In this document: in pieces, positions 45,016 to 53,344 of the stretch
Layout: the number at the start of each line of letters is the position of its first letter
Numbering within the stretch: position 1 is the first letter of the stretch
DNA from: CALXXL01 sp034926605
GTDB taxonomy: Bacteria; Verrucomicrobiota; Lentisphaeria; Victivallales; Victivallaceae
Length of the DNA: 64,000 bases
Assembly (NCBI GenBank): GCA_034926605.1
Contig: JAYFQV010000011.1
Coordinates: 24,834 to 88,833 of the forward strand
Reading direction: 5' to 3'
Notes under the pieces: model-generated
What the model was told of the DNA's origin: nothing
What the model saw: only the letters and a program-made list of their open reading frames with translations
The model's database searches: none
Program-made: the position numbers and the translations under genes

Positions 45016-46899
45016 ATGGGCGGCGGGGTGAACCTCGATGGTCAGGATGTCCTTCTGCCCGGCATTGACGGGCAGGGGGATCTGAAGGCACTTGCTCCGG
45101 AGCAGCTTCCGCAGCTGGCGGAAGAGCTGCGCAGGTGTATTTTGCGGACGGTGGCCGCCAACGGCGGTCATCTTTCCAGCAACCTCGGAGTGGTGGAGCT
45201 CACCATCGCGCTGCTCTATTCACTGGATATTTCAACCGACTCGATCATATGGGACGTCAGCCATCAGAGCTACGCCCATAAGATATTGACCGGGCGGCGG
45301 GAGTTTTTCTCCACGCTGCGCCGGTTCGGCGGCTGCTGCGGCTTTCAGGCTCCGTCCGAAAGCCCGGCCGACCCCTGTTTTGCCGGGCACGCCGGCACCG
45401 CGATCTCAACCGCGCTCGGCATTTCCGCCGCGAAACTGGCCAAAGACGAGCCGGGCATCGCGGTGGCGGTGGTCGGCGACGGCGCGTTGAACTGCGGGCT
45501 TTCATTCGAAGCGTTGAACAACGCCCATCGCGGCGGCGGGCGTCTGGTGATCGTCCTGAACGACAACCGCATGTCGATTTCCCGGAACGTCGGCGCACTG
45601 CAATCCTATCTGCACCGCGTCATCACCGCGCGTCACTATGCCGGAGTGAAAAACCGGATAAAGCGCTTCATCGATCCGCTGCCGGGGCATAACGGCCTGT
45701 TGCGCGCCATCCGCAAGCTGGAAGGGCTTACCAAGGCGGCGCTGCTGCCCGGCGCGGTGTTCGAAGAATTGGGTATCCGTTATCTGGGGCCGGTGGACGG
45801 CCACAACCTGCCGCTGCTGTTGCGCACCTTAGCCCACGTCAAGGGTTCCGACGAGCGGCCGGTGCTGGTGCATGTGCTTACCCGCAAAGGATACGGTTAT
45901 GCTCCGGCCGAAAAAGATCCCGAGGCTTTTCACGGCGTTGGAAAGTTCGATGCGGAAACCGGTAATCTTCCGCCGTTGTCACCGGACGCGTTTTCCCAGG
46001 CTTTCGGCGCTTCGATGCTGGAGCTGGCCGGGGAACGCCCGGAACTGGCGGCGGTTTCGGCCGCGATGACCTACAGCACCGGTTTGGCCGCCATGCAGGC
46101 GCGCTGGCCGGAGCGGGTCTGGGACGTCGGCATCGCCGAGGGCCATGCCGTCACCTTTGCCGCCGGTCTTGCCGCCGGGGGAATCCGTCCGGTGGTTGCG
46201 ATATATGCGACTTTCATCCAGCGTGCGCTGGACAATATATTCCATGATGTCTGTCTGGGCAACTTGCCGGTGGTGTTCGCTCTCGACCGCGCCGGTCTGG
46301 TGGAGGACGGCCCGACCCACAACGGCATTTATGACCTTGGATTTCTGCGCGAACTGCCGAATCTGACCATCATGCAGCCGCGTGACGAAAATGAATTGCG
46401 CGCCATGCTGCGCTTTGCGGTGGACCTTTCCGCCCCGGTGGTTGTCCGTTACCCGCGCGGCGGCTCCGGGCGTCGTTTCGACCCGGCGGAGCCGGTGGAC
46501 GCGATCGAATATGGCCGTGCGCTTACGGTCCGGCCGGGCCGCGACCTGGCGATATGGGCCTCGGGAGCGGAAGTGGATACCGCGCTGAAAGTCGCCGAAA
46601 TACTTGAAGCGGCCGGCGTGAACGCGGCGGTGGTGAATGCCAGGTTTGTAAAGCCGCTGGATGTGGAGCTGCTCAACGCCCATGCGGCGTCGATGCCGGT
46701 GGCGACCATAGAGGATCATTCGGTTCGCGGCGGCCTTGGTTCGGCGGCGGAGGAGGCGTTGGCTGGTTCCGGCGCAAAGTTCATGGCGTTCGGCTGGCCG
46801 GACGATGTTCTGCCGCACGGCAAGGTTTCGGAGTTGCGCAAACTTTGCGGCATGACGCCGGAAGCCATCGCCGCTGAAATACGGCAGTCTTTGCTGTAA
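45016..46899 (+). CDS. dxs: 1-deoxy-D-xylulose-5-phosphate synthase
   Basis: A 627-residue thiamine-diphosphate enzyme that condenses pyruvate and glyceraldehyde-3-phosphate, the first step of the MEP isoprenoid route. Family signatures include GGHLSSNLGVVELTIAL, WDVSHQSYAHKILTGRR, AVVGDGALNCGLSFEALNN (TPP motif) and the pyrimidine-domain run IAEGHAVTFAAGLA. ATG at 45016 is two bases after the carA stop; an in-frame GTG at 45028, preceded by a G-rich run, is an alternative start. A strong terminator follows. Confidence 0.93.
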   Translation: MGGGVNLDGQDVLLPGIDGQGDLKALAPEQLPQLAEELRRCILRTVAANGGHLSSNLGVVELTIALLYSLDISTDSIIWDVSHQSYAHKILTGRREFFSTLRRFGGCCGFQAPSESPADPCFAGHAGTAISTALGISAAKLAKDEPGIAVAVVGDGALNCGLSFEALNNAHRGGGRLVIVLNDNRMSISRNVGALQSYLHRVITARHYAGVKNRIKRFIDPLPGHNGLLRAIRKLEGLTKAALLPGAVFEELGIRYLGPVDGHNLPLLLRTLAHVKGSDERPVLVHVLTRKGYGYAPAEKDPEAFHGVGKFDAETGNLPPLSPDAFSQAFGASMLELAGERPELAAVSAAMTYSTGLAAMQARWPERVWDVGIAEGHAVTFAAGLAAGGIRPVVAIYATFIQRALDNIFHDVCLGNLPVVFALDRAGLVEDGPTHNGIYDLGFLRELPNLTIMQPRDENELRAMLRFAVDLSAPVVVRYPRGGSGRRFDPAEPVDAIEYGRALTVRPGRDLAIWASGAEVDTALKVAEILEAAGVNAAVVNARFVKPLDVELLNAHAASMPVATIEDHSVRGGLGSAAEEALAGSGAKFMAFGWPDDVLPHGKVSELRKLCGMTPEAIAAEIRQSLL

Positions 46900-46920
46900 T
46901 CATTCCTGGAGTTTTCATGA

Positions 46921-46950
46921 CGCCGGCCGGAACTCAGGCCGGCGTTTTTT
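46921..46950 (+). terminator. Intrinsic terminator of carA-dxs
   Basis: CGCCGGCC (46921-46928) pairs with GGCCGGCG (46937-46944) around an eight-base loop, followed by six T. Confidence 0.88.
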
Positions 46951-47081
46951 ATTTTCCCGAACCGTCTTTCTGCAGCCGAGCGCAATGTGTCTGCCTTTTT
47001 CTCAGCAGCTTATGTTCACTGCCGCCGCAACCGAATCCACCCCGGTTGACAAATGATTTATTTGCCAACACAGGAGGTTTC

Positions 47082-47514
47082 ATGGATATCAACGCCATTA
47101 TTGCCAAAGCGGTGCATGACAAACTGACCGCCGAGGAGTGCGCCGAACTTGCCGCGCTGCGTTCCAGCGAGGAGCGGCTGCGCACCGAACTTTCCGCCCG
47201 CGACCGGCGGGAAAAGGTGGCCGCGCTGGCTCGCGACCGCCATTTTTGCGACCCTGAATATTTGGATTATCTTGCGCAGAAGAGTACCGTGGATTTGTCC
47301 GATTCCGCGGCGGTCGATGCGTTCATTGCCGGGCTGGCATCCGCCGCCCCCCCGGTTTTTCACCGTTCCGCTCGCCTCTGGGGCGGGTGGAGACTCCGAA
47401 CCGTCCACCCCTGCCGACGGAGTCTCCCCCGCCCCCGCGGGCGGAACCGGGCCGGGCGCTCCCCGCAACGTTTCGGAGATCGCCCGTCTTCTTGAATTCG
47501 CGCCCGAACTCTAA
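47082..47514 (+). pseudogene. Frameshifted phage scaffold-like protein gene
   Basis: A strong GGAGG at about 47073 precedes ATG 47082. The first 88 codons read MDINAIIAKAVHDKLTAEEC and a helical, charged stretch, then FCDPEYLDYLAQKSTVDL. At a run of seven C (47347-47353) the sensible frame moves by +1: the downstream frame gives PLASGAGGDSEPSTPADG and ends RLLEFAPEL at 47514, while the unshifted frame becomes Arg-rich nonsense to 47495. Removing one C restores about 143 residues. Size, helical nature and position before a major capsid gene fit a capsid scaffold or GP20-type minor structural protein. Either real decay or a base-calling error in a homopolymer. Confidence 0.6.
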
Positions 47515-47539
47515 CCTATAAGTTTATTAAGGAAAACAA

Positions 47540-48690
47540 ATGCTTTACACTTACAGTTTCTCCAACCGGAAACGGGACCTTTCCGACATTCTCTCCACCG
47601 TGATCAAGGATGAACCGCGCTTCATTTCCAATTTCCGTACCGTCGAACCCGCCGCCGCTCAGAAGCACGAGTGGTTCGAGGACCAGCTTACCGGCCGCGC
47701 CGTCACCGCCGGGGCGGTCGCCGCCGGAACCGTGACCGCCAGCGCCGCCGATGTGGCCAAGCTCAAGGTGGGTACGCTGCTGGTGCTCGCCAATGACTCG
47801 GCGTTGTTCCGGGTCGATGCCATCCCAGGCTTCACCAGCTTCACCGCTTCGCTGGTGGCGGCAAACGGTTCCGGCGTTTCCACGATCGCCTCCGGCGCCG
47901 TACTGAACATCGTCTCATCCCCGATGGCCGAGGGTCAAACACCGGCGACGGCGAGGAGAGTTACCACCTCGCCGGGACCGAGTGGAACGCCACTCAGATT
48001 TTTCGTAAGGACATTATTCTTACCGGCTCCGCCATCGCGATCAACGTATATGGCGGAGTCGACAATCAGGTCAACCGCCAGACCGCCTTCGCACTGGGCG
48101 AGCTTGCCCGCGACCTCAATCGCGTGGCGCGGTTCGGCCGCCGGGTCGAAGCTTCGACCGCCGCTCGCGGCGAGGCTGGCGGACTCTACTGCTTCGGCAC
48201 CCAGTCCGGCGCACTCTCGGTCAACGCCTCCGGTGCGCGTTTCGACTCGGTAATGGTCAATGACGCGGCTCAGGCCATCCTCTCCGCCGGCGGCGATCCG
48301 GTGCAGATTCTCTGCTCCCCCGGCCAGGCCCGCGTGCTCTCCAACGAATACAAGGACCAGCTTCAGATCGTGCGGTCGGACGACCGCCGCGGCGCCTACG
48401 TTGCGGTGATCGTTAACGAGATCAACGGCCGCGGCATGACTATCATGGCCGACCCCGACATGCCGGACGCCGACGCCTGGGTGCTCGATCCGTCCGGCTG
48501 CGGACTGGCGCCGCTACAGGGGCGCGGCATTTGCGACGAGGACGCCACCCCCAAGGGGTTCGACGGTATTCGGCGCATGGCGATCGGCGAGATCACCTTC
48601 GTTTTCAAGAACGCCCGGCAGCGCATTTGCCGCATTCAGGGACTTCAGTCGAGCGCCGCCGCGCTGGCGGCGATCAAGACCGGCAATTAA
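47540..48690 (+). pseudogene. Frameshifted phage major capsid protein gene (DUF5309-like)
   Basis: The gene opens MLYTYSFSNRKRDLSDILST with AAGGAA upstream and stays in frame to about 47938. From there the plausible frame is shifted by -1: it reads NTGDGEESYHLAGTEWNATQ, then RQTAFALGELARDLNRVARF and finally FGTQSGALSVNASGAR and ILCSPGQARVLSNEY, ending at 48690. Adding one A at a three-A run (47937-47939) would repair it to about 383 residues. The C-terminal half has the look of DUF5309, a major capsid (HK97-fold) family. It lies between scaffold-like and head-completion-like genes, the normal phage order. Portal and terminase genes are missing. Confidence 0.65.
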
Positions 48691-48709
48691 ACGTAGATAA
48701 AATCCATAT

Positions 48710-48738
48710 CCGGGGCGGCGGGGGCTTCCCCGGTTTTT
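48710..48738 (+). terminator. Hairpin with T tract after the capsid gene
   Basis: CCGGGG (48710-48715) pairs with CCCCGG (48728-48733), followed by five T (48734-48738). It lies 20 bases past the capsid stop and just before the next ribosome site. Confidence 0.45.
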
Positions 48739-48753
48739 CCGAGGAGAACCGAC

Positions 48754-49119
48754 ATGTTCGACATCAATGAAGCCAATGAGTATTTTGAATTGCACCTAAA
48801 ACGCGCCTTTTGGGACGACCTTGAGAATCAGACCAGGCAGGCGGCGCTCACCGCGGCCATTAACGACGTGAAGAATCTGCTCTGCGTCGATGAGTTGGAC
48901 GAGACCGACATTTACATCTATTGCGCGGTGTTCGAACAGGCGGTTTACCTGGCCGAATATTACGATGTCTTGAACCGGCCGGATCTGGTGGCCTCGGAAT
49001 CGGTGGAAGGGGTTGGAAGCCGCAGCTATACCGCGGCGAGCAAGCACCTTCGGATCGCGCCCGCCGCCGCCGGGTTTCTGGAACGGATCGCTCCGTCCGG
49101 GCGTATTTCGCGGGGTTGA
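48754..49119 (+). CDS. Phage head-completion / head-tail connector-like protein
   Basis: A 121-residue helical protein. It begins MFDINEANEYFELHLKRAFWDDL, then TRQAALTAAINDVKNLL and FEQAVYLAEYY, a pattern shared by small head-completion (gp6-type, DnaT-like) proteins encoded after the major capsid gene in tailed phages. GAGGAG precedes the ATG. Unlike the two upstream genes it has no visible frameshift. It is the last phage-like gene; the convergent dciA begins ten bases on. Assignment rests on pattern and position. Confidence 0.6.
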   Translation: MFDINEANEYFELHLKRAFWDDLENQTRQAALTAAINDVKNLLCVDELDETDIYIYCAVFEQAVYLAEYYDVLNRPDLVASESVEGVGSRSYTAASKHLRIAPAAAGFLERIAPSGRISRG

Positions 49120-49129
49120 AACTTGGTTT

Positions 49130-49549
49130 TTATCCGCGGCCCGAGGGCACGAACGACACGCTGTCGCATACCTTTCGCCCGACGGCCGCGTTGATTTTTT
49201 CGATCAGCCGTGCTCTTAGCGGTCCGTTAAGCTCGCGCAGCCAGGCCGGATGGCTGACTTCAATGCATGCCGTCCGGTTTTTCAGCGATGAAAAACTGGT
49301 GAATTTGCATAGAGGATCGCCCATTATTTCATTGAATTTGTCGGCGATCACCTGCGCGGCGGCAATTTCCGGGCCCAGCAGTTCCTTCATCGCGTCGTCC
49401 GCATAATCGGAGAGGCTCAGCACCGGGATTCGCTTGCCGTTCATTTCGACATCGGCGCGGCCGGAACCGTACCAGTCGCTGAGCACCGAACGCATGGCGC
49501 GCAGTTCAGGGAGGGTGTAAAGAGTCTTTTTATGATATAGCTTTGCCAT
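49130..49549 (-). CDS. dciA: DciA-like (DUF721) replicative helicase loader
   Basis: A 139-residue protein with the DUF721 pattern in its C-terminal half: VIADKFNEIMGDPLCKFTSF, then TACIEVSHPAWLRELNGPLRARLIEKINAAVG. DciA proteins load DnaB helicase in bacteria that lack DnaC or DnaI. The N-terminal 45 residues (HKKTLYTLPELRAMRSVL) are variable in the family. It is the last gene of a minus-strand group with an exported protein and mazG. Family assignment is from motif pattern; I am fairly but not fully sure. Confidence 0.65.
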   Translation of the reverse strand: MAKLYHKKTLYTLPELRAMRSVLSDWYGSGRADVEMNGKRIPVLSLSDYADDAMKELLGPEIAAAQVIADKFNEIMGDPLCKFTSFSSLKNRTACIEVSHPAWLRELNGPLRARLIEKINAAVGRKVCDSVSFVPSGRG

Positions 49550-49555
49550 CGCAGG

Positions 49556-49924
49556 TCATATGCTGACGCCGCAGAACCTTACCGGAAGCAGTACGGCGTC
49601 CAGTCCCAGTTTGAATGGTGCCACGCCGCCTTTTACGATGTTCGACAATCCGTCGCTGAAACAGAACGGCGCCAGCACCGTACTCTGAACCACGCCCAGC
49701 GGGAGGCGCATGATGTTCAATACATCTTCTCCCATGGTCAGCAGCCCTTTGCCGCCGCTGACCAGCCCGCGCATGACGTACGGAGCCGCGATTTGAGCGC
49801 CTTTGATGGCGATCGGTGCAAGAATTGCAATGGTTACCGGGTCAACAAACGCCTCCGCCTTCTGTTTGCAGAAAATACCGCTGCAGATGGCGGTCACGAG
49901 ACAAATAATCAGTAAGTTTCTCAT
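49556..49924 (-). CDS. Small exported protein, unknown function
   Basis: A 122-residue protein with a signal peptide (about 1-25, MRNLLIICLVTAICSGIFC core, cut after AEA). The mature part is hydrophobic and Gly-rich (GLVSGGKGLLTMGEDVLNIMRLPLG), with features of a membrane-associated peptide. ATG 49924 is used; a longer frame exists upstream but overlaps mazG and has no support. It sits six bases before dciA and 73 after mazG. No family recognised. Confidence 0.6.
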   Translation of the reverse strand: MRNLLIICLVTAICSGIFCKQKAEAFVDPVTIAILAPIAIKGAQIAAPYVMRGLVSGGKGLLTMGEDVLNIMRLPLGVVQSTVLAPFCFSDGLSNIVKGGVAPFKLGLDAVLLPVRFCGVSI

Positions 49925-49997
49925 ATTCTCAGTTATGACCGTTTGGGGCAATATAATCCGGAAATCCCGAAAAACAATGCTTCTGGTGGTTTTTTTA

Positions 49998-50822
49998 TTA
50001 AAATTGTTGACTGCCGCCGGACGGTTTTTGTTCCGCGATTTTTGCTTCCGTCCAGAAATTTTCGAGTTCTTCCACGGAAAATGCGCTCCATTCCCGTCCG
50101 GAGTTTCGTACCCGGTCTTCAACATGGCGGAATCGTCTTGCGAATTTCGCGTTGTCCTGCCGGAGCAGCTGTTCGGGGTCGGTCTTGCGGAACCGCGCCA
50201 GGTTGACGGCGGCGAACAACACGTCGCCCAGTTCTTCGTCGATTCTTGCGTCGTCGCCCGCCGCCATCGCTTCGCGCAGCTCGTCAACCTCTTCCTGAAG
50301 TTTGTCGGCCACGTCGTCTGCCTTTCGCCAGTCGAAACCGCATTTCGCCGCTTTTTTCTGTATTTTCGCCGCCTGAGACAGCGCCGACAGCGACTTTGGC
50401 ACTCCGTCCAGCACCGACGCGCGCGCCGCTTTCTCCGGCTCGGCTGACTTGACTTTTTCCCAAAGCTTCACCACTTCGGCGGAGCTTGCGGCGCTGGCGT
50501 CGCCGAACACATGCGGGTGGCGGCGCAGCATCTTGTCATATATGATCTTGATAGCGTCGGAGAAAGTGAACTCACCGTTCTCTTCACCGATAAGCGCCTG
50601 CAGCATCAGATTCATCAGCACGTCGCCGGTTTCCTCGGCAATGCCGTGCGGGTCGTTTTCATCGATCGCGTCCGCCAGTTCCGCGGTTTCCTCCACCAGG
50701 CACTTGCGCAGCGACCCGCGGGTCTGTTCACGGTCCCACGGGCAGCCTTTCGGCGAACGCAGCACCCGCATGACCTCCAGCAGCTCCTCGGCGGTGGGGC
50801 GCTCTTTGGCGTAATCCTTCAT
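49998..50822 (-). CDS. mazG: Nucleoside triphosphate pyrophosphohydrolase MazG
   Basis: A 274-residue all-alpha NTP pyrophosphatase with two MazG domains. The first carries the diagnostic SPKGCPWDREQT and the metal motif LVEETAELADAI followed by EETGDVLMNL; the second repeats it as LQEEVDELREAM and DEELGDVLFAAVNLAR. MazG hydrolyses non-canonical or excess NTPs to NMP and PPi. Length is typical. The ATG follows a weak GAAAGGAGCC site. It heads the group mazG, exported protein, dciA. Confidence 0.92.
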   Translation of the reverse strand: MKDYAKERPTAEELLEVMRVLRSPKGCPWDREQTRGSLRKCLVEETAELADAIDENDPHGIAEETGDVLMNLMLQALIGEENGEFTFSDAIKIIYDKMLRRHPHVFGDASAASSAEVVKLWEKVKSAEPEKAARASVLDGVPKSLSALSQAAKIQKKAAKCGFDWRKADDVADKLQEEVDELREAMAAGDDARIDEELGDVLFAAVNLARFRKTDPEQLLRQDNAKFARRFRHVEDRVRNSGREWSAFSVEELENFWTEAKIAEQKPSGGSQQF

Positions 50823-50882
50823 TTAAGGCTCCTTTCGAGACCCCAATATACTCCGTTATCCGTCAAAATCAATGTTCAAGGC

Positions 50883-50912
50883 TTGAAATCGCGGTTTTAG
50901 GCACTATATTAT
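50883..50912 (+). promoter_or_regulatory. Promoter of rpsD
   Basis: TTGAAA (50883-50888), 18 bases, TATTAT (50907-50912). It would leave a leader of about 110 bases before the S4 gene, long enough for autoregulation by S4, which is inference. Confidence 0.5.
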
Positions 50913-51031
50913 AGTTCGACCTTTCCAGGCCCCATGTTTGGAGCTTGACACCTGGGAGGGTGGCGGACAGTAAATCGGGGAACGGTTTTCCCCGCGCCGC
51001 AAGAACTTTTCTATTGAAAGGGATAGATATC

Positions 51032-51634
51032 ATGTCTACCGCAAGTCGAGCCAAGCACAAGCTGTGCCGTCGTATCGGTCAGTGCCTCTGGAACGATCCG
51101 AAGTGCCCGAGCGCCAAGCGCCCGTTCCCCGCCGGCCCCCATGGCAAAATGCGCCGCAGCAAGCTTTCCACCTACGGAACGCTGCTTCAGGAAAAACAGA
51201 AACTCCGCGGCTTCTACGGCATCTCCGAGAAGCAGCTCGAGATCGCCTATCATAAAGCGATGGCCGGTACCGGCCAGTCCGGTGACAAACTGCTTCAGAG
51301 CCTCGAGACCCGTTTGGACGCGCTGGTGTTCCGCGCCGGTTTCGCGAAGACCATCTTCGCCGCCAAGCAGTATGTCAATCACGGCCACATCCTGCTGAAC
51401 GGCAAGCGTTGCGACCGCGCCAGCTGCCAGGTCCGCGAGGGCTCGGTCATCACCATCGATGCCGCGAAGTCTCCGGCGATCGCCGAAGTGGCGAAAGGCA
51501 TCAACTGCACGGTTCCCTCCTATGTCGAGGTTGACCGCGAGGCGCTCAAGGCCACTCTGGTCCGCGTCCCGGCGGCGGAAGAGATTCCGAGCAATGTGCA
51601 GATCATGAGCGTAATCGAGTATTACGCCCGTTAA
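51032..51634 (+). CDS. rpsD: 30S ribosomal protein S4 (uS4)
   Basis: A 200-residue primary 16S rRNA-binding protein. The N-terminal part (RAKHKLCRRIGQCLW, then CPSAKRPFPAGPHG) carries cysteines like the zinc-binding forms; the S4 RNA-binding domain follows, with LETRLDALVFRAGFA and HGHILLNGKR. Length is typical. The start at 51032 follows AAAGGGA. It is monocistronic, away from the usual rpsK-rpsM-rpoA cluster, with its own promoter and terminator. Confidence 0.95.
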   Translation: MSTASRAKHKLCRRIGQCLWNDPKCPSAKRPFPAGPHGKMRRSKLSTYGTLLQEKQKLRGFYGISEKQLEIAYHKAMAGTGQSGDKLLQSLETRLDALVFRAGFAKTIFAAKQYVNHGHILLNGKRCDRASCQVREGSVITIDAAKSPAIAEVAKGINCTVPSYVEVDREALKATLVRVPAAEEIPSNVQIMSVIEYYAR

Positions 51635-51651
51635 TTTCTCCCGAATTATGG

Positions 51652-51682
51652 CCCCGGTTGCTTCGGCGATCGGGGTTTTTTT
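51652..51682 (+). terminator. Intrinsic terminator of rpsD
   Basis: CCCCG (51652-51656) pairs with CGGGG (51671-51675) around an inner TTCG-type hairpin, followed by seven T. Confidence 0.82.
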
Positions 51683-51693
51683 GTGCCCGTGGA

Positions 51694-51721
51694 TTGCATT
51701 TTTCCGGAACAGGCGTATAAT
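51694..51721 (+). promoter_or_regulatory. Promoter abutting the lipoprotein gene (leaderless geometry)
   Basis: TTGCAT (51694-51699), 16 bases, perfect TATAAT (51716-51721); the ATG is at 51727, about where transcription starts. There is no Shine-Dalgarno. Confidence 0.6.
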
Positions 51722-51726
51722 AAAGT

Positions 51727-52443
51727 ATGATTAAACCGGCAAAAAATTTATTGGCCGCCTGTGCGGCGCTGTTTTTAGTCGCCTGCGGCGGCGAAGATGA
51801 GGATCAGAAGCCGCCGGTCGAGGGGCTCCAGCTTACCGACCGGCTGTTTATAAGCATGGAAAACAAGGACTACGGCGCGGCCGTGCAGCAATACCGCAAG
51901 CTGCTCGAGAGCCACAGCGACGAGTTTGCCTCGGTAGCCGTCGGGCTGCGTCCGATAATCGAAACCAATCAGACCATCTTCAAGGTGCAGCGGTTGATCG
52001 ACGCCGGCAAGCTGGACGACGCGTTGGCCGCGGCCCGCGACGCCAAACAGCTCGAACCCGCCAACGAACAGATCAGCGATCTTCTCAGACAACTTGTCTA
52101 TGTCGATTCCCTGCGCCGCGCGGCCTACAGCGTGCGCAGTGCCGCCACCTCCCGCGAACTTGCGGCGTCGCTGGATTCGCTGAACGGTCTGATCGCCGAG
52201 GATCCCAAGGCCGCTCCGTTGAAGCGGTTTTCCGAAGTCGGCGCCGCCCGGCTGGCCGCTATGCGCAAGGCCGAGGAGCGCAACGGTCGTTTCGATCTGC
52301 TGGCCGAATATTATCAGATGAACGCCGTTTCCGACTGGCTCGCGCCGATCGTTCAGGCAGAATGCGAATACGAGTTACGGAATTCGCGCCTCGATCCGCT
52401 GCCGGAGGTGGTGGTTAATGAACTTTATCCGCGCACTCGCTGA
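51727..52443 (+). CDS. Lipoprotein with TPR-like helical repeats
   Basis: A 238-residue protein. It starts with a lipoprotein signal peptide and lipobox LVAC-G (Cys20), so the mature protein is lipid-anchored. The rest is helical, with TPR-like pairs such as KDYGAAVQQYRKLLESHSDE and GKLDDALAAARDAKQLEPANEQ. Such lipoproteins often sit in outer-membrane assembly or peptidoglycan complexes. It overlaps the SurA-like gene by 26 bases, which suggests a link to envelope protein folding. A TATAAT box lies five bases before the ATG with no ribosome site, so its mRNA is probably leaderless. Confidence 0.75.
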   Translation: MIKPAKNLLAACAALFLVACGGEDEDQKPPVEGLQLTDRLFISMENKDYGAAVQQYRKLLESHSDEFASVAVGLRPIIETNQTIFKVQRLIDAGKLDDALAAARDAKQLEPANEQISDLLRQLVYVDSLRRAAYSVRSAATSRELAASLDSLNGLIAEDPKAAPLKRFSEVGAARLAAMRKAEERNGRFDLLAEYYQMNAVSDWLAPIVQAECEYELRNSRLDPLPEVVVNELYPRTR

Positions 52444-53344
52444 GTCGGCGCTGGTTGCCGCCGCGCTGCTGGCGGCCGCCGCGGATGGCGCGGCGCTGCT
52501 CACTTTTGACGGAAAGGCGGTGCTGAGCCGTGCCGAGGCGGAGTCCAGAATACCAGCCGAGCTTTCCGGCGAGGCGCGGCGGCAGGCACTCGAGAAGATG
52601 GCGCTCGACCGGGCGCGCGACCAGGTGGCGCAGCTGCTGCTCGAACGCGCCGGAATCACTCCGGACGAGGTTAAGACCCGGGAATACCTGCGCGGCGCCA
52701 TCGACAAATTGCCGCCGGCGGAACGCGCCAGATTCGAAAGTGAACTGGCCTCCCGCGGCGAGACGGTGGAAAACTATATCGCCCGCAATTCCAAACTTCC
52801 CGAACAGCGTTTCCGCGCCGCCTGCGTGGAATGGGTGATCAGGGATTTCGATTCTAAGATCAAGGTTTCCGAACCGGAGATGCAGGAATTCTACGCCGCA
52901 AATCCCGGACTTTTCCGGGTGCCGGCGGAACGCAAGGCGGCGCTTATCGCCATGCCGCGCTCGGATGCGAACGACACTGCGGCTGCGGCTGTCGCCGCGC
53001 AGCTGGAGCAAGGTGAAAGGTTCGATCTGCTCAAGTCGCGTTATTCGACGGCGGATGACAAGACGCTTGAACGTCTGCGTGCCGACTCCGCCGTGATTGC
53101 CGCGGTGCAGAAACTTGCGCCCGACGGGCAGGTGGCTATTGTGGTGCTTACCGCCGAATATGCTGTGGTGGTGAAGCTGGCGCAATACCGCCCGGAACGG
53201 CTCCTGAGTTTTCAGGAGGCGAAACCGACGCTTGAAAGATCGCTGCGCGACCTGAAGGTTCGCACCGCGGTGAATTCGGCCATCTCCGCGGAGGCGGCCC
53301 GGCATAAAATCGAGATCAACACAGGAGATGACGCGATAAAATGA
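52418..53344 (+). CDS. SurA/PpiC-like periplasmic folding factor
   Basis: A 308-residue exported protein. A signal peptide (about 1-25) is followed by a SurA-type N-terminal helical domain (ALEKMALDRARDQVAQLLLERAGITPDEVK) and a degenerate parvulin-like region with VPAERKAALIAMP and ERFDLLKSRYSTADD. It probably assists folding of outer-membrane or secreted proteins. The isomerase core looks short, so it may be a chaperone only. It is coupled to the lipoprotein upstream (26-base overlap) and to the YhcH-family gene (ATGA overlap). Confidence 0.7.
   Translation: MNFIRALAESALVAAALLAAAADGAALLTFDGKAVLSRAEAESRIPAELSGEARRQALEKMALDRARDQVAQLLLERAGITPDEVKTREYLRGAIDKLPPAERARFESELASRGETVENYIARNSKLPEQRFRAACVEWVIRDFDSKIKVSEPEMQEFYAANPGLFRVPAERKAALIAMPRSDANDTAAAAVAAQLEQGERFDLLKSRYSTADDKTLERLRADSAVIAAVQKLAPDGQVAIVVLTAEYAVVVKLAQYRPERLLSFQEAKPTLERSLRDLKVRTAVNSAISAEAARHKIEINTGDDAIK

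Noticed and set aside
46917..49119. Encapsulin nanocompartment
   Set aside because: The capsid product looks DUF5309-like and sits with a scaffold and a head-completion gene, not with a cargo enzyme.
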